DNA from: Streptomyces sp. NBC_00083
GTDB lineage: Bacteria; Actinomycetota; Actinomycetes; Streptomycetales; Streptomycetaceae
Direction of reading: 5' to 3'
Assembly: GCF_026343295.1 (NCBI RefSeq)
Contig: NZ_JAPELY010000001.1
Span: 682,001 to 746,000 of the forward strand
DNA: 64,000 nucleotides
This document shows, in pieces, positions 24,512 to 33,748 of the stretch. The notes beneath the pieces were generated by a model. That model was not told the DNA's origin. It did not search any database and was given only the letters and a program-made list of their open reading frames with translations. Position 1 is the first letter of the stretch; every line of letters starts with the position of its first letter. The translations under genes and the position numbers were made by a program.

Positions 24512-25151
24512 GGCGGCGCTCCAGGGCTCGTACGAACAGCGAAGCCGGATAGGCGATGAGGATGAAGGCGACGCCGACGACGGTCAGCGGCTCGGTGTAC
24601 TGGAAGGTGCTCGCCCCCGCGAGACGGGACTGCTGGAGCATCTCCAGGACGCTGATGCCGGCGAGCAGCGGCGTGTCCTTCAGCATGGAGATGACGTAGT
24701 TGCCGAGCGCCGGGGCGATGCGACGCACGGCCTGCGGCAGGATCACCGCGAACCAGGTGCGGTGCGCGGGCAGGCTCAGCGCCGTCGCCGCCTCCCACTG
24801 GCCCGGGGGCACGGCGTCGATGCCGGCCCGGTAGACCTGCGCGGTGTACGTCGAGTAGTGCAGGCCGATGGCGATGATGCCGGTGGTCAGCGCGGAGAAC
24901 TTCACGCCCCACTCGGGCAGCACGAAGAACAGGAAGAACAGCTGCACCAGCAGCGGGGTGGTGCGGATGAACTCGGTGATCAGGTTGACCGGCCAGCGTA
25001 CGAAGCGGGTCGGCGCCCGGAAGGCGAACGCCCACACCAGGCCGAGGGTGAAGGAGATGAGGGAGCCGAGCGCGAGGATCTCCAGCGTGGTGACCACGCC
25101 GTCCCAGAAGCGCGGCATGAAGTCCCAGACGGCGGACCAGTCCCAGTTCAC
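24501..25151 (-). CDS. ehuD: Ehu-type ABC permease
   Basis: This 216-residue His/Glu/Gln-type permease has four to five helices, starting with the WDFMPRFWDGVVTTLEILALGSLISF block and ending with RALERRLVR. The EAA loop is EAATALSLPAHRTWFAVILPQAVRRIAPALGN. It forms a heterodimeric channel with the permease at 25148. GTG 25151 overlaps the previous stop by four bases. Subfamily naming rests on the gene set and on EhuB similarity I recall. Confidence 0.77.
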   Translation of the reverse strand: MNWDWSAVWDFMPRFWDGVVTTLEILALGSLISFTLGLVWAFAFRAPTRFVRWPVNLITEFIRTTPLLVQLFFLFFVLPEWGVKFSALTTGIIAIGLHYSTYTAQVYRAGIDAVPPGQWEAATALSLPAHRTWFAVILPQAVRRIAPALGNYVISMLKDTPLLAGISVLEMLQQSRLAGASTFQYTEPLTVVGVAFILIAYPASLFVRALERRLVR

Positions 25152-25813
25152 TTGACCGTCACCCCCAGATTGGCCTTGGTGCGGCGTTCCAGCGCCTTCA
25201 TCCCGCGGGTGAGGCCGAAGGCGAGCACGAAGTAGATGACGAGCGTGACGGTGTAGATCTGCGCGCTGTCCTGCGTCGCGAGCCGCACCAGGTACGCCGC
25301 GAACGACACGTCGCCCACGCCGAGCAGGGAGACCAGCGCGGTCCCCTTGAGCAGCTCGACGAGCAGGTTGCAGAACGGCGGGATCATCTCCGGCACCGCC
25401 TGCGGCAGCAGCACGAGCCGCATCCGCTGCCAGGGCGTGAAGCTCAGCGCGACGCCCGCCTCACGCTGGGCGGGCGCCACCGCGTTCAGGGCGCCGCGGA
25501 CGATCTCCGCGCCGTACGCCCCGTAGGACAGGCCGAGCGCGAGCACCGCCGCCCACATCGGGACCAGCTGCCAGCCGGCCAGCGGCGGCAGCACGAAGAA
25601 CAGCCAGAACATCAGGACCAGGGCGGAGGTGCCCCGGAAGATCTCCGTGTACGCCGCCGCGAGGAAGCGCACCAGGCGCGAGCGGTGGGTGCGCGCCATG
25701 CCCACGCCGAAGGCGACCGCGGCCGCGAGCGCGGCGCTGTAGACGGTCAGCTGGACCGTGATCCATATGCCAGGCAGCACCCAGTGCTGCCACAGTCCCG
25801 CCGTCATCGGCAC
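25148..25813 (-). CDS. ehuC: Ehu-type ABC permease
   Basis: This 221-residue permease is paralogous to the one at 24501. EAGVALSFTPWQRMRLVLLPQAVPEMIPPFCN is the ATPase-coupling loop, and RGMKALERRTK forms the basic tail. GTG 25813 overlaps the end of ehuB; ATG 25807 is an alternative. Both overlaps in this operon suggest tight stoichiometric coupling of transporter subunits. Confidence 0.77.
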   Translation of the reverse strand: MPMTAGLWQHWVLPGIWITVQLTVYSAALAAAVAFGVGMARTHRSRLVRFLAAAYTEIFRGTSALVLMFWLFFVLPPLAGWQLVPMWAAVLALGLSYGAYGAEIVRGALNAVAPAQREAGVALSFTPWQRMRLVLLPQAVPEMIPPFCNLLVELLKGTALVSLLGVGDVSFAAYLVRLATQDSAQIYTVTLVIYFVLAFGLTRGMKALERRTKANLGVTVK

Positions 25814-26706
25814 AGCTCCTTGGCGGTCAGGGTGGTCATCTCGGCCTGCGTGAACCCGAAGGGCTGCAGGATCCGGAAGAGTTCGCCGCTCTGCTTCATG
25901 CGGTGGATCTCGGCGTTGAAGGCGTCGCGCAGCGCGCCGTCGGTGGGGCGGAAGGCGAAACCGCCGCCGTCGATCTTCTTCTTGCCGTCGACGACCGCGG
26001 CGAACGGCTGCGTGGCCTCGGCCTTCGCGCTCTTCTTCGCCACTTCGCGCACGGTGAGCGCGGTGCCCGCGAACACGTCGACGCGGCCGGACTCCACGGC
26101 GTTCAGGCCCGCCACCTGGTCCTGGAGGATGACGATGTTCTTCTCGGGGTAACCGGCGGCGGTCGCGTACGCGATCTCCGCGTACCCGGTGCCGGTCGCG
26201 AACCGGGCCTTGCTGCGGACGACGTCCTCGTAGGTGTGCAGGTTCTTCGGGTTGCCCTTGCGGACGATGAAGGCGTCCAGCATCTGGTACTCGGGGTCCG
26301 CGAACAACACCTGGGCGCAGCGGTCCTTGTTGATGTACATACCGGCCGAAACGACGTCGAACTGCTGCGAGTTGAGGCCGGGGATCAGGGAGGAGAAGTC
26401 GGTGGCGACGGGCTGGACGCGGCCGATTCCGAGCCGTTTGAAAATCACCTTGGCGAGTTCGGGAGCCTCGCCGGTGAACTCGCCCTGCTCGTTCACATAC
26501 CCGTAGGGGACTTCACCGGCGATGCCGAGGCGGACCGTGCCCTGCGACGTGAGCCGGGCGAGCGCGTCGCCGTCGGGGACTCGGGAGCAGGCGGCGGCGC
26601 CGGTGAGGGCGACGGCGGCGGCGCCGGTGAGCAGGGTCCGCCTGGGTATGGAGGGTCTGGGGCGTGAGGTAGCTCGGGCCATGGCGGCGCGGCTACCCCT
26701 CTTCAT
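25804..26706 (-). CDS. ehuB: Ehu-type solute-binding lipoprotein
   Basis: This receptor is of about 300 residues. The N-terminus has a twin-arginine-like signal (IPRRTLLTGAAAVALTGAAAC), so Tat export with lipid attachment at the Cys is likely. The mature domain (VRLGIAGEVPYGYVNEQGEFTGEAPELAKVIF, GLNSQQFDVVSAGMYI, NAVESGRVDVFAGTALTVREV) closely resembles Streptomyces proteins I remember annotated EhuB. It delivers ectoine-like solute to EhuCD. The start is uncertain: ATG 26706 has a GAGG site, but 26736, 26715 and 26682 are also in frame. It begins about 50 bp after the amidase. Confidence 0.78.
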   Translation of the reverse strand: MKRGSRAAMARATSRPRPSIPRRTLLTGAAAVALTGAAACSRVPDGDALARLTSQGTVRLGIAGEVPYGYVNEQGEFTGEAPELAKVIFKRLGIGRVQPVATDFSSLIPGLNSQQFDVVSAGMYINKDRCAQVLFADPEYQMLDAFIVRKGNPKNLHTYEDVVRSKARFATGTGYAEIAYATAAGYPEKNIVILQDQVAGLNAVESGRVDVFAGTALTVREVAKKSAKAEATQPFAAVVDGKKKIDGGGFAFRPTDGALRDAFNAEIHRMKQSGELFRILQPFGFTQAEMTTLTAKELCR

Positions 26707-26758
26707 CCGGCCCATGCCTCTTATTTTTTCGGACACCGGCCGGGTCCGCGCCCCGGAC

Positions 26759-28177
26759 TCACCCCATCGGGGAGCCGGGGAAGGCCGCGGCGGCCCGCAG
26801 CACCACCGCGTCGCGGTGGCGCGCGGCGATCAGCTGGAGGCCGATCGGGAGCCCGTCCGCGTCGAGGCCGACGGGGACGGTCGCCGCCGGCTGCTGGGTC
26901 AGATTGAACGGATACGTGAACGGCGTCCACCCCGTCCAGCGGTGCGGCGCCGAACCCTCCGGCACCTCCCGGCCCGCCCCGAACGCGGTGAGCGGCAGGG
27001 TCGGCGTCACCAGCAGGTCGTAGCGCCGGTGGAAGCGGGCCGTCCGGCGGCCGAGCTCCAGACGGGCGTCCCGCGCTGCGAGCAGGTCGCGGGCGGAGAG
27101 CCGCGCGCCGCGCGCCGCGATCATCCGCAGCCCCGGGTCGACCAACTGCCTCTTCTCCGGCGCCATGTGGTCGAGCAGGCGGGCCGCCCCCGCGTTCCAC
27201 AGGGTGTGGAAGACGTCGACGGGGTCGGCGAAGTCGGGGTCGGCCTCCTCGACGTACGCGCCGAGCCCGGCGAGCCGGGTCACCGCCGCCCGTACCGCCG
27301 CGGCCACCGCGGGGTGCACCGCGACCTGGCCGCCGAAGGAGGGGGAGTAGCCGATGCGCAGCCCCTTGACGCCGGCCGCCGCGTCCTCGGCGAGGGTGGC
27401 GGCGTAGGAGTGGGCGGGGGGCTCCAGGGCGGTGGGGTCCCGGTCGTCCGCACCGCTGATCACGTCGAGGAGCAGCGCCGCGTCCGCCGCGTCCCGGGCG
27501 ATCGGGCCCACGTGCCCCAGGGTGCCGAAGGGGCTGGCGGGGTGGAGCGGGACCCGGCCGTACGTGGGCTTGAACCCGACGACCCCGCAGAACGACGCCG
27601 GAATGCGGACCGAGCCTCCGCCGTCCGTGCCGAGCGAGAGCGGCCCCGCGCCGGCCGCGACCGCCGCCGCGCTGCCGCCGCTGGAGCCGCCCGCGGTGCG
27701 CGCGGGGTCGTACGGGTTGCGGGTGACGCCGGTACGGGGTGAATCGGTGACGCCCTTCCAGCCGAACTCGGGGGTCGTCGTCTTGCCGACCAGGACCGCG
27801 CCGTGCTCGCGCAGCCGCGCCACGGCCGGTGCGTCCTCGTCCCAACGTCCTTGTTCCGAGGTGGTGTTGGAGCCTCGCAGGGTCGGGCCGCCGGCCTGGA
27901 GGAGCAGATCCTTGACCGATACGGGCACGCCGTCGAGGAGCCCCCTCGGCTCTCCCGCGTGCCAGCGCTCCGTGGCGGCGCGGGCCTGGGCGAGGGCGCT
28001 CGCGGTGTCGACGCGCACGAAGGCGTTGAGGCGGGGCTGGACGGCCTCGATCCGGGCCAGGACGGCGCGGGTCGCTTCGGTGGGGGAGAAGGTGCCCGCC
28101 CGGTATCCGGCGAGGAGTTGACGTGCCGTCAGGTCCGTGAGTTCGCTCGGCTCAGTCATGGGGGGTGTCGTACCCAT
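26759..28177 (-). CDS. Amidase-signature-family hydrolase
   Basis: This 472-residue enzyme has the Ser-cisSer-Lys triad of the family. The Lys is in GVPVSVKDLLL, and the Gly/Ser-rich segment is NPYDPARTAGGSSGGSAAAVAAG...LGTDGGGSVRIPASFCG. Such enzymes hydrolyse amide bonds to acid and ammonia. It heads the operon that continues into ehuBCDA, so it probably acts on the imported solute or a product of it. Known ectoine pathways open the ring with DoeA, not this family. ATG 28177 has GGGAG upstream; ATG 28159 is possible. It is divergent from the LLM oxidoreductase. Confidence 0.85.
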   Translation of the reverse strand: MGTTPPMTEPSELTDLTARQLLAGYRAGTFSPTEATRAVLARIEAVQPRLNAFVRVDTASALAQARAATERWHAGEPRGLLDGVPVSVKDLLLQAGGPTLRGSNTTSEQGRWDEDAPAVARLREHGAVLVGKTTTPEFGWKGVTDSPRTGVTRNPYDPARTAGGSSGGSAAAVAAGAGPLSLGTDGGGSVRIPASFCGVVGFKPTYGRVPLHPASPFGTLGHVGPIARDAADAALLLDVISGADDRDPTALEPPAHSYAATLAEDAAAGVKGLRIGYSPSFGGQVAVHPAVAAAVRAAVTRLAGLGAYVEEADPDFADPVDVFHTLWNAGAARLLDHMAPEKRQLVDPGLRMIAARGARLSARDLLAARDARLELGRRTARFHRRYDLLVTPTLPLTAFGAGREVPEGSAPHRWTGWTPFTYPFNLTQQPAATVPVGLDADGLPIGLQLIAARHRDAVVLRAAAAFPGSPMG

Positions 28178-28291
28178 GTTTCTCCCGGCCCACGTGGCGG
28201 TACGGCCGCCGCGGCCGGACGGGAATAAACGGAGAGTGCCTCCTGTTGGTGGCGGTGTACGTGAACGATGACGACCCGGAGGCGTGGAGCG

Positions 28292-29356
28292 GTGGACGTG
28301 GATGCGATTCGAGGAACGGCGCTCGGGACCGCGCCCGTGCCCCTGTCGGTGCTCGACCTGGTGACGGTGGGCTCCGGCTACACCGCGCACCGGGCGCTGC
28401 GCACCAGCGTGGAGATCGCGCAGCTCGCGGAGCGGCGCGGCTTCCACCGGCACTGGGTGGCCGAGCACCACTCCATGCCCGGGGTCGCCTCGTCGGCGCC
28501 GGCCGTGATCCTCGCCCACCTCGCCGCGCACACCTCCCGCATCCGGCTCGGCTCCGGCGGTGTGATGCTGCCCAACCACGCGCCGCTGGTGATCGCCGAG
28601 CAGTTCGGCACGCTGGAGGCGATGGCGCCGGGCCGCGTCGACCTGGGGCTCGGGCGGGCGCCCGGCACGGACGGCGCGACGGCCGCGGCGCTGCGCCGCG
28701 GGCTCCACGAGGGTGCCGACGACTTCCCTCAGCTGCTGGCCGAGCTGACGCGCTTCCTCGACGACGACTTCCCCGACGGGCACCCCTACGCCCGCATCCA
28801 CGCGGTGCCGGGTCCCGTGCAGGGTCCCGCGGGCCGCCCGCCGATCTGGCTGCTCGGCTCGTCCGGCTTCAGCGCGCGGCTCGCCGGCACGCTGGGGCTG
28901 CCCTTCGCGTTCGCGCACCACTTCTCGGCGGCGAACACGGTGCCGGCGCTCGACCTGTACCGGGACTCCTTCCGGCCCTCGGCGGTGCTGGACGCGCCCT
29001 ACGCCCTGATCGGCGTCTCGGCGCTGGCGGCGGACGACGAGCGCGAGGCCCGGCGCCAGACGCTCACCAACGCGCTGTCGATGGTCCGGCTGCGCACCGG
29101 GCGCCCCGGCCTCGTCCCGACTCCTGAGGAGGCCGAGGCCCACCAATTCAGCGCGCTGGAGCGGGAGTTCGTGGACAGCTGGCTGGCCAATGTGATCTCC
29201 GGTACGGCGGAGGAGGTGCGGGCGGGGCTCGACGACCTCCAGAAGCGGACGGGGGCGGATGAGCTGATGCTCACGGCGAATGCGCACGGTCCGTCGGTGC
29301 GGGTCCGCTCCTACGACCTCATCGCCGACGCCTACGCCCTCCCCACCGAGGCCTGA
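28292..29356 (+). CDS. LLM-class flavin-dependent oxidoreductase
   Basis: This bacterial-luciferase-like TIM barrel of about 354 residues has [45 protein letters not shown] at the start. [59 protein letters not shown] follows. This is the group with one FMN-dependent domain, usually alkanal-monooxygenase-like; the substrate is unknown. GTG 28292 has GGAGG nine bases before it; ATG 28268 is the longer alternative. It is divergent from the amidase, sharing a 114-bp promoter region. Confidence 0.84.
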   Translation: MDVDAIRGTALGTAPVPLSVLDLVTVGSGYTAHRALRTSVEIAQLAERRGFHRHWVAEHHSMPGVASSAPAVILAHLAAHTSRIRLGSGGVMLPNHAPLVIAEQFGTLEAMAPGRVDLGLGRAPGTDGATAAALRRGLHEGADDFPQLLAELTRFLDDDFPDGHPYARIHAVPGPVQGPAGRPPIWLLGSSGFSARLAGTLGLPFAFAHHFSAANTVPALDLYRDSFRPSAVLDAPYALIGVSALAADDEREARRQTLTNALSMVRLRTGRPGLVPTPEEAEAHQFSALEREFVDSWLANVISGTAEEVRAGLDDLQKRTGADELMLTANAHGPSVRVRSYDLIADAYALPTEA

Positions 29357-29384
29357 CCCACACCCCCTGCGAGCGAGGCTCACG

Positions 29385-29530
29385 CCAGGGGGTTGGGGCG
29401 CAGGGCACCCATGCGAATGAGGCCCACCCCAGGGCGCTAGGGGCGCAGGGCACCCATGCGGATGAGGCCCACCCCAGGGGGTTGGGGCGCAGGGCACCCA
29501 TGCGGATGAGGCTCCCCCCGACCCGCTAGG
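29385..29530. repeat. Three tandem ~46-bp GCGCAGGGCACCCATGCG repeats
   Basis: GGGGCGCAGGGCACCCATGCG(A/G)ATGAGGC(C/T) is repeated three times with a 45-46-bp period right after the LLM stop. No spacer-like variation is seen. Together with the next entry it occupies most of the 647-bp gap before the chitinase. Confidence 0.8.
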
Positions 29531-29649
29531 GGCGCGGGGAACTGCGCGAGCAACCCCGCACGGTCTGCGGGCAAAGACGGTCCGGGTTCCGCCCGTTCGC
29601 CTTCGGGTGCGGACCGTGGGTGTCTGGGTGCGCAGTTCCCCGCGCCCCT
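29528..29649. repeat. Large inverted repeat made from two opposed Q units
   Basis: AGGGGCGCGGGGAACTGCGC at 29528-29547 is matched by its exact reverse complement at 29630-29649. Inner CACGGTC segments also pair, giving a possible 122-nt cruciform or RNA stem. From 29650 to about 29880 the sequence is GC-rich, with two short TGGCGGGGTTGGGGGTGG-like repeats and no gene. Confidence 0.75.
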
Positions 29650-29887
29650 AGCGGGCTGGGGGTGCCCTGGCCCCACAGATGGGCTCCCCGCGCCCCTGGC
29701 GGGGTTGGGGGTGGCCCGGATTTCGACGCTGGTGGGGTTGGGGGTGGCCCCGGGTTTTTCGCGTTGGTCGAGGGAGTGGTACAGGACGGATCGGGGGCGG
29801 GCGGCGGGTCCCGGGGGCCCGGGGTGGCTGGATCCGGCGGGGCCGAAACGTACAACTCGGCCTCTGACAAGCGGGTTCGGCGCCAAA

Positions 29888-29916
29888 TTGGTCTAGTCCT
29901 CAATTTGGTTCAGACC
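29888..29916. promoter_or_regulatory. Two adjacent dre-like sites before chitinase
   Basis: TTGGTCTAGTCC (29888-29899) and TTGGTTCAGACCA (centred on 29907-29916) both match the DasR operator with one or two changes, 17 bp apart. They lie 88-116 bp before the chosen TTG start. Direct-repeat dre sites are typical of chitinase promoters in Streptomyces. Confidence 0.72.
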
Positions 29917-30003
29917 ATTGACGTGGCCGGGATGAGATCGCTATCACTTCCTCAACCGCCCTTCCCCGCACCCCCTCGTGCCCCACCGCCCCGGAGGCCC
30001 GCC

Positions 30004-31722
30004 TTGCAACGCCGCAGACCCCTCGTCGCCGCCCTGAGCACCGCCGTGCTCGCCGCCGGCGCCCTGGCCGCCTTCGCGGGCCTCGGTACCGCGTCCGCCG
30101 CCGACTCCGCCCAGAACTCCGCACAGAGCGCCGCCGCCCCCTCCACCGGCGGCGTGAAGATCGCGTACTACGACCAGTGGAGCGTGTACGGGAACGCCTT
30201 TTACCCCAAGCACCTCGACACCCGCGGCATCGCCGGCAAACTCGACGTCCTGAACTACTCGTTCGGCAACATCGACCCCACCAACCTCACCTGTTTCGAG
30301 GCGAACAAGGCCGCGGGCGACGACAGCAACCCCAACGCCGGTGACGGCGCGGGCGATTCGTTCGCCGACTACCAGAAGTCGTTCTCGGCCGCCGACAGCG
30401 TCAGCGGCGTCGCCGACACCTGGAACCAGCCGATCGTGGGCGTCTTCAACCAGTTCAAGGAATTGAAGGCGAAGTACCCCAAGCTGAAGATCAACATCTC
30501 GATCGGCGGCTGGACGTACTCCAAGTACTTCCACGACGCCGCGCTCACCGACGCCAGCCGCAAGAAGTTCGTGTCGTCCTGCATCGACCAGTACATCGCC
30601 GGCAACCTGCCCGTCGACGCCGGCTACGGCGGCGCGGGCTCGGCGGCCGGGATCTTCGACGGCGTCGACATCGACTGGGAGTACCCGGGCTCGCCCGACG
30701 GCCACCTCGGCAACCACTACGGCGCCGAGGACAAGGCCAACTACACCGCCCTGCTCGCCGAGTTCCGCAAGCAGCTCGACGCGTACGGCAGTGCGCACGG
30801 CGGCAAGCACTACCTCCTGACGGCGGCGCTCCCGGCCGGCCAGGACAAGATCAAGAACATCGAGACGGACAAGATCGGCGCGTCCCTCGACTACGCCAAC
30901 ATCATGACGTACGACATGCACGGCGCCTGGAACGCGACGGGACCGGCCTACCACCAGTCCCCGCTGGTCTCGCCCGCCAACGACCCGACCGACGTGATCA
31001 AGCCCGGCACCCAGAAGTACTCGATCTCCAACGCGATCGACTCCTGGATCGACGGCAACCCGGCCTACGGCATAGCCGGCGGCTTCCCCGCCAACAAGAT
31101 CACGCTCGGGTACGAGTTCTACTACCGCGGCTGGAAGGGCGTCCCCGCCACCAACAACGGCCTCGGCCAGAGCGCGACCGGCCCCTCCAACGCCCGGCCC
31201 ACCAGCCAGGTCGCGGGCACCGCGCTCTACAAGGAACTCGGCGGCATCGTCGACAACCCGGCGACCACCTTCTGGGACGCCGACGCCAAGGCCTCGTACT
31301 TCTACAAGGACGGCGAGTTCTTCACCGGCCTCGACAAGCAGTCCATCCAGGCCCGCGCCGACTACGCCCACCAGCGCGGTCTCGCCGGCGCCATGATGTA
31401 CAGCCTGCTCGGTCTCGACGACAAGACCACCCTGCTCAACCAGATCGTGGACGCGGTCGGCTCCTCGCCGTCCTCGACTCCGGACCCGACGCCGACGGCC
31501 ACCAACTCCCCGTCGCCGTCGCCGACACCGACCGCCCCCACCAGCCCGTCCCCGACGCCCGGCGGCTGCACCGCCGCCGCTTGGGACAGCGCCGCCACCT
31601 ACACCGGCGGCAACCAGGTCTCGTACGGCGGTCACACCTGGAAGGCCCAGTGGTGGACCAAGGGCGAGCAGCCCGGCACCACCGGACAGTGGGGCGTCTG
31701 GGTGGACCTCGGCGCCTGCTGA
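30004..31722 (+). CDS. Secreted GH18 chitinase with C-terminal chitin-binding module
   Basis: This 572-residue enzyme has a signal peptide (1-32, ending ASA), a GH18 barrel and a Ser/Thr/Pro linker (PTPTATNSPSPSPTPTAPTSPSP). It ends in a C-terminal CBM5/12-type module (AAWDSAATYTGGNQVSYGGHTWKAQWW). The catalytic motif D219-G-V-D-I-D-W-E226 is complete, so it should hydrolyse beta-1,4-GlcNAc chains. TTG 30004 has GGAGG six bases upstream and gives a clean signal; ATG 29932 in frame would add an odd Pro-rich leader. Dre-like sites suggest DasR control with the LPMO at 17087. Confidence 0.9.
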   Translation: MQRRRPLVAALSTAVLAAGALAAFAGLGTASAADSAQNSAQSAAAPSTGGVKIAYYDQWSVYGNAFYPKHLDTRGIAGKLDVLNYSFGNIDPTNLTCFEANKAAGDDSNPNAGDGAGDSFADYQKSFSAADSVSGVADTWNQPIVGVFNQFKELKAKYPKLKINISIGGWTYSKYFHDAALTDASRKKFVSSCIDQYIAGNLPVDAGYGGAGSAAGIFDGVDIDWEYPGSPDGHLGNHYGAEDKANYTALLAEFRKQLDAYGSAHGGKHYLLTAALPAGQDKIKNIETDKIGASLDYANIMTYDMHGAWNATGPAYHQSPLVSPANDPTDVIKPGTQKYSISNAIDSWIDGNPAYGIAGGFPANKITLGYEFYYRGWKGVPATNNGLGQSATGPSNARPTSQVAGTALYKELGGIVDNPATTFWDADAKASYFYKDGEFFTGLDKQSIQARADYAHQRGLAGAMMYSLLGLDDKTTLLNQIVDAVGSSPSSTPDPTPTATNSPSPSPTPTAPTSPSPTPGGCTAAAWDSAATYTGGNQVSYGGHTWKAQWWTKGEQPGTTGQWGVWVDLGAC

Positions 31723-31744
31723 CCACCTCACCGCCCCGCACACG

Positions 31745-31784
31745 CGGCCGCCCCGCTCCTCGCGACAGAGGAGCGGGGCGGCCG
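31745..31784. terminator. Bidirectional terminator, chitinase / GGDEF-EAL
   Basis: A 17-bp perfect stem (CGGCCGCCCCGCTCCTC and its complement) with a six-base loop lies between two convergent genes. Confidence 0.87.
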
Positions 31785-31804
31785 TCATGGCGCACCGTGC
31801 CGGC

Positions 31805-33748
31805 TCAGACCTGCTGAGGGCTGAGCGCGATCATCTTGGCGATCCGGTCCGGGGTGACCGCGCGCGAGTACAGCCAGCCCTGGCCCGTGTCACAGCCGAT
31901 CCGGGCCAGCCGGGACGCCTGCTCGGTGGTCTCCACGCACTCCGCGGTGACGGTGAGGCCGAGCCGGTGCGCGAGCTGGACCATGGCCTCGACGATGGTC
32001 TCGTCGGCCGGGCTGGGATGGGCGCCGCCCTCGTCGTACTGGAATCCGCGCACGAACGACCCGTCCAGCTTGAGCACCGAGACGGGCAGCCGGCTCAGAT
32101 AGGCGAGGTTGGAGTAGCCCGTTCCGAAGTCGTCGATCGCGATGTGCACGCCCATGTCGGACAGGTCCTGAAGCGCCTGGAGCGGCCGGCCGGCCGAGCC
32201 CATCACCGCGGACTCCGTGAGTTCCAACTGGAGCAGTTGTGGGGCGAGTTGGGTCTCTTCGAGGATCTCCGCCACATCGGCCACCAGGTCGGAGTCCCAC
32301 ACCTGGCGCACCGCCACATTGACGCTGACGAAGACCGGCGGCACCCCGGGGTGGTCGACCTGCCAGCGCTTGGCCTGCCGGCACGCGGTGCGCAGCACCC
32401 AGCGGCCGAGCTGCACCACCGAGCCGTCCTCCTCGGCGATCCCGATGAACCGATTCGGCGGAAGCATCCCGAATTGGGGGTGGTTCCAGCGCACCAGCGC
32501 CTCGACGCCGTGCACGACGCCGTCGGCCATCCCGACCAGCGGCTGGTACTCAAGGGTGAACTCGCCGCGCTCCACGGCCGGGCGGAGCGTGGAGGAGAGC
32601 GCCTGGCGGGTCATGCGGTGGGCGTTGCGCTCGGGGTCGAAGAGCGTCCAGCGGGCCTTGCCGTCGGCCTTGGCCCAGTACAGCGTGGTGTCGGCGGCCT
32701 GCATCAGACCGGTCGCCGAGGTGCCGGCGCCGGCCCGCTCCACCACGCCGATCGAGGCCGACACCGACAGGCGCTGACCCGCCAGGTCGAAGGGCTGCTG
32801 GAGCGCGGTGAGTACGGAATTGGCCAGCTCGGCCAGTTGCTCCGTACCCGTGGAGTCCTCGACCAGGACGGCGAACTCGTCGCCGCCGAGCCGCGCCACC
32901 AGATGCCCGCCGTTGCGCGCGTACCCGGACTGGTCGGCGCATTCGGTGAGGCGGGCCGCGACGGCGCTCAGCAGCCGGTCGCCGACGCGGTGGCCCAGCG
33001 TGTCGTTGACGGCCTTGAACCCGTCGAGGTCGAGGTAGCAGATCCCGATGCGGCCGGTGCCGCCGTTGTCGTACGCGGACGCCTCGAGCGCGGAGGTGAG
33101 CCGCTCGAAGAAGAGGGTTCGGTTGGGCAGGCGCGTGACCGGGTCGTGCATCTGGAGGTGGCGCAGGCGCGCCTGGAGTTCGCGCCGGTCGCTGATGTCC
33201 GCGATGGAGAGCAGCACGCTGGAGCTGTCCGGTACGGGCGCGACGGTGACCTCGGCCCAGAGCGAGTGCCCGTCGGGGTGCTTGAGGCGACGGGTGCAGC
33301 GGAACCGGTTGCGGGCGCCGCGCAGCACCTCGCGGTAGGCGTGCCAGGTGCGGTGGTCGGCGGCCAGGTCGACGAGGTCGGCCGCTTCCTGGTGCCGCAG
33401 CGCGGCCGGGTCGGTGCCGAGGAGTTCGGCGAGCGCGTCGTTGGCCGCGACGACGCTGCCCTCGCGGTCGACGACCGCCATCGCGAGGTGGGCGGCGTTG
33501 AACGCGGCCCGGAAGTCGCGTACTTCGGAGGGGGTGCGTCCCGCCGCGTAGCGCTCGGACCGTGCGGCGCGCTCGGTCTGCGCGGCGCGCTCGGTCTGCG
33601 CGGCGCGTTCGGTCCGCGGGCCGGGATTTTCGGCGTGTTCCGGGGGGCGTTCCGCCAGGACGCCCGCGATCCGGTCCGTATGACGCTCCGTGACGGGCGG
33701 CCGGATGGTCCCGGGTGCTCGACCCGGTCCTTCGGAGGTTCCGCTCAC
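31805..33748 (-). CDS. cdgA: PAS-GGDEF-EAL cyclic di-GMP enzyme, probably CdgA
   Basis: This 647-residue protein has a charged tail with TERAAQ/TERAAR repeats and a PAS domain at about 75-200 (FRAAFNAAHLAMAVVDREGSVVAANDALAELLG). A GGDEF domain with intact RLGGDEFAVL is followed by an EAL domain with EALVRWNHP, DDFGTGYSNL and VTAECVET. Both halves look catalytic, so it may make and break c-di-GMP, the signal read by BldD. Architecture and my memory of the S. coelicolor gene order suggest CdgA; RmdA/RmdB-type relatives are alternatives. It starts at GTG 33748 without a clear Shine-Dalgarno. Confidence 0.8.
   Translation of the reverse strand: MSGTSEGPGRAPGTIRPPVTERHTDRIAGVLAERPPEHAENPGPRTERAAQTERAAQTERAARSERYAAGRTPSEVRDFRAAFNAAHLAMAVVDREGSVVAANDALAELLGTDPAALRHQEAADLVDLAADHRTWHAYREVLRGARNRFRCTRRLKHPDGHSLWAEVTVAPVPDSSSVLLSIADISDRRELQARLRHLQMHDPVTRLPNRTLFFERLTSALEASAYDNGGTGRIGICYLDLDGFKAVNDTLGHRVGDRLLSAVAARLTECADQSGYARNGGHLVARLGGDEFAVLVEDSTGTEQLAELANSVLTALQQPFDLAGQRLSVSASIGVVERAGAGTSATGLMQAADTTLYWAKADGKARWTLFDPERNAHRMTRQALSSTLRPAVERGEFTLEYQPLVGMADGVVHGVEALVRWNHPQFGMLPPNRFIGIAEEDGSVVQLGRWVLRTACRQAKRWQVDHPGVPPVFVSVNVAVRQVWDSDLVADVAEILEETQLAPQLLQLELTESAVMGSAGRPLQALQDLSDMGVHIAIDDFGTGYSNLAYLSRLPVSVLKLDGSFVRGFQYDEGGAHPSPADETIVEAMVQLAHRLGLTVTAECVETTEQASRLARIGCDTGQGWLYSRAVTPDRIAKMIALSPQQV

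Noticed and set aside
28178..29497. N-terminal extension of the amidase frame to about 912 residues
   Set aside because: The extension lies antisense to the LLM oxidoreductase, is low in motifs and precedes a good start with a ribosome site at 28177.
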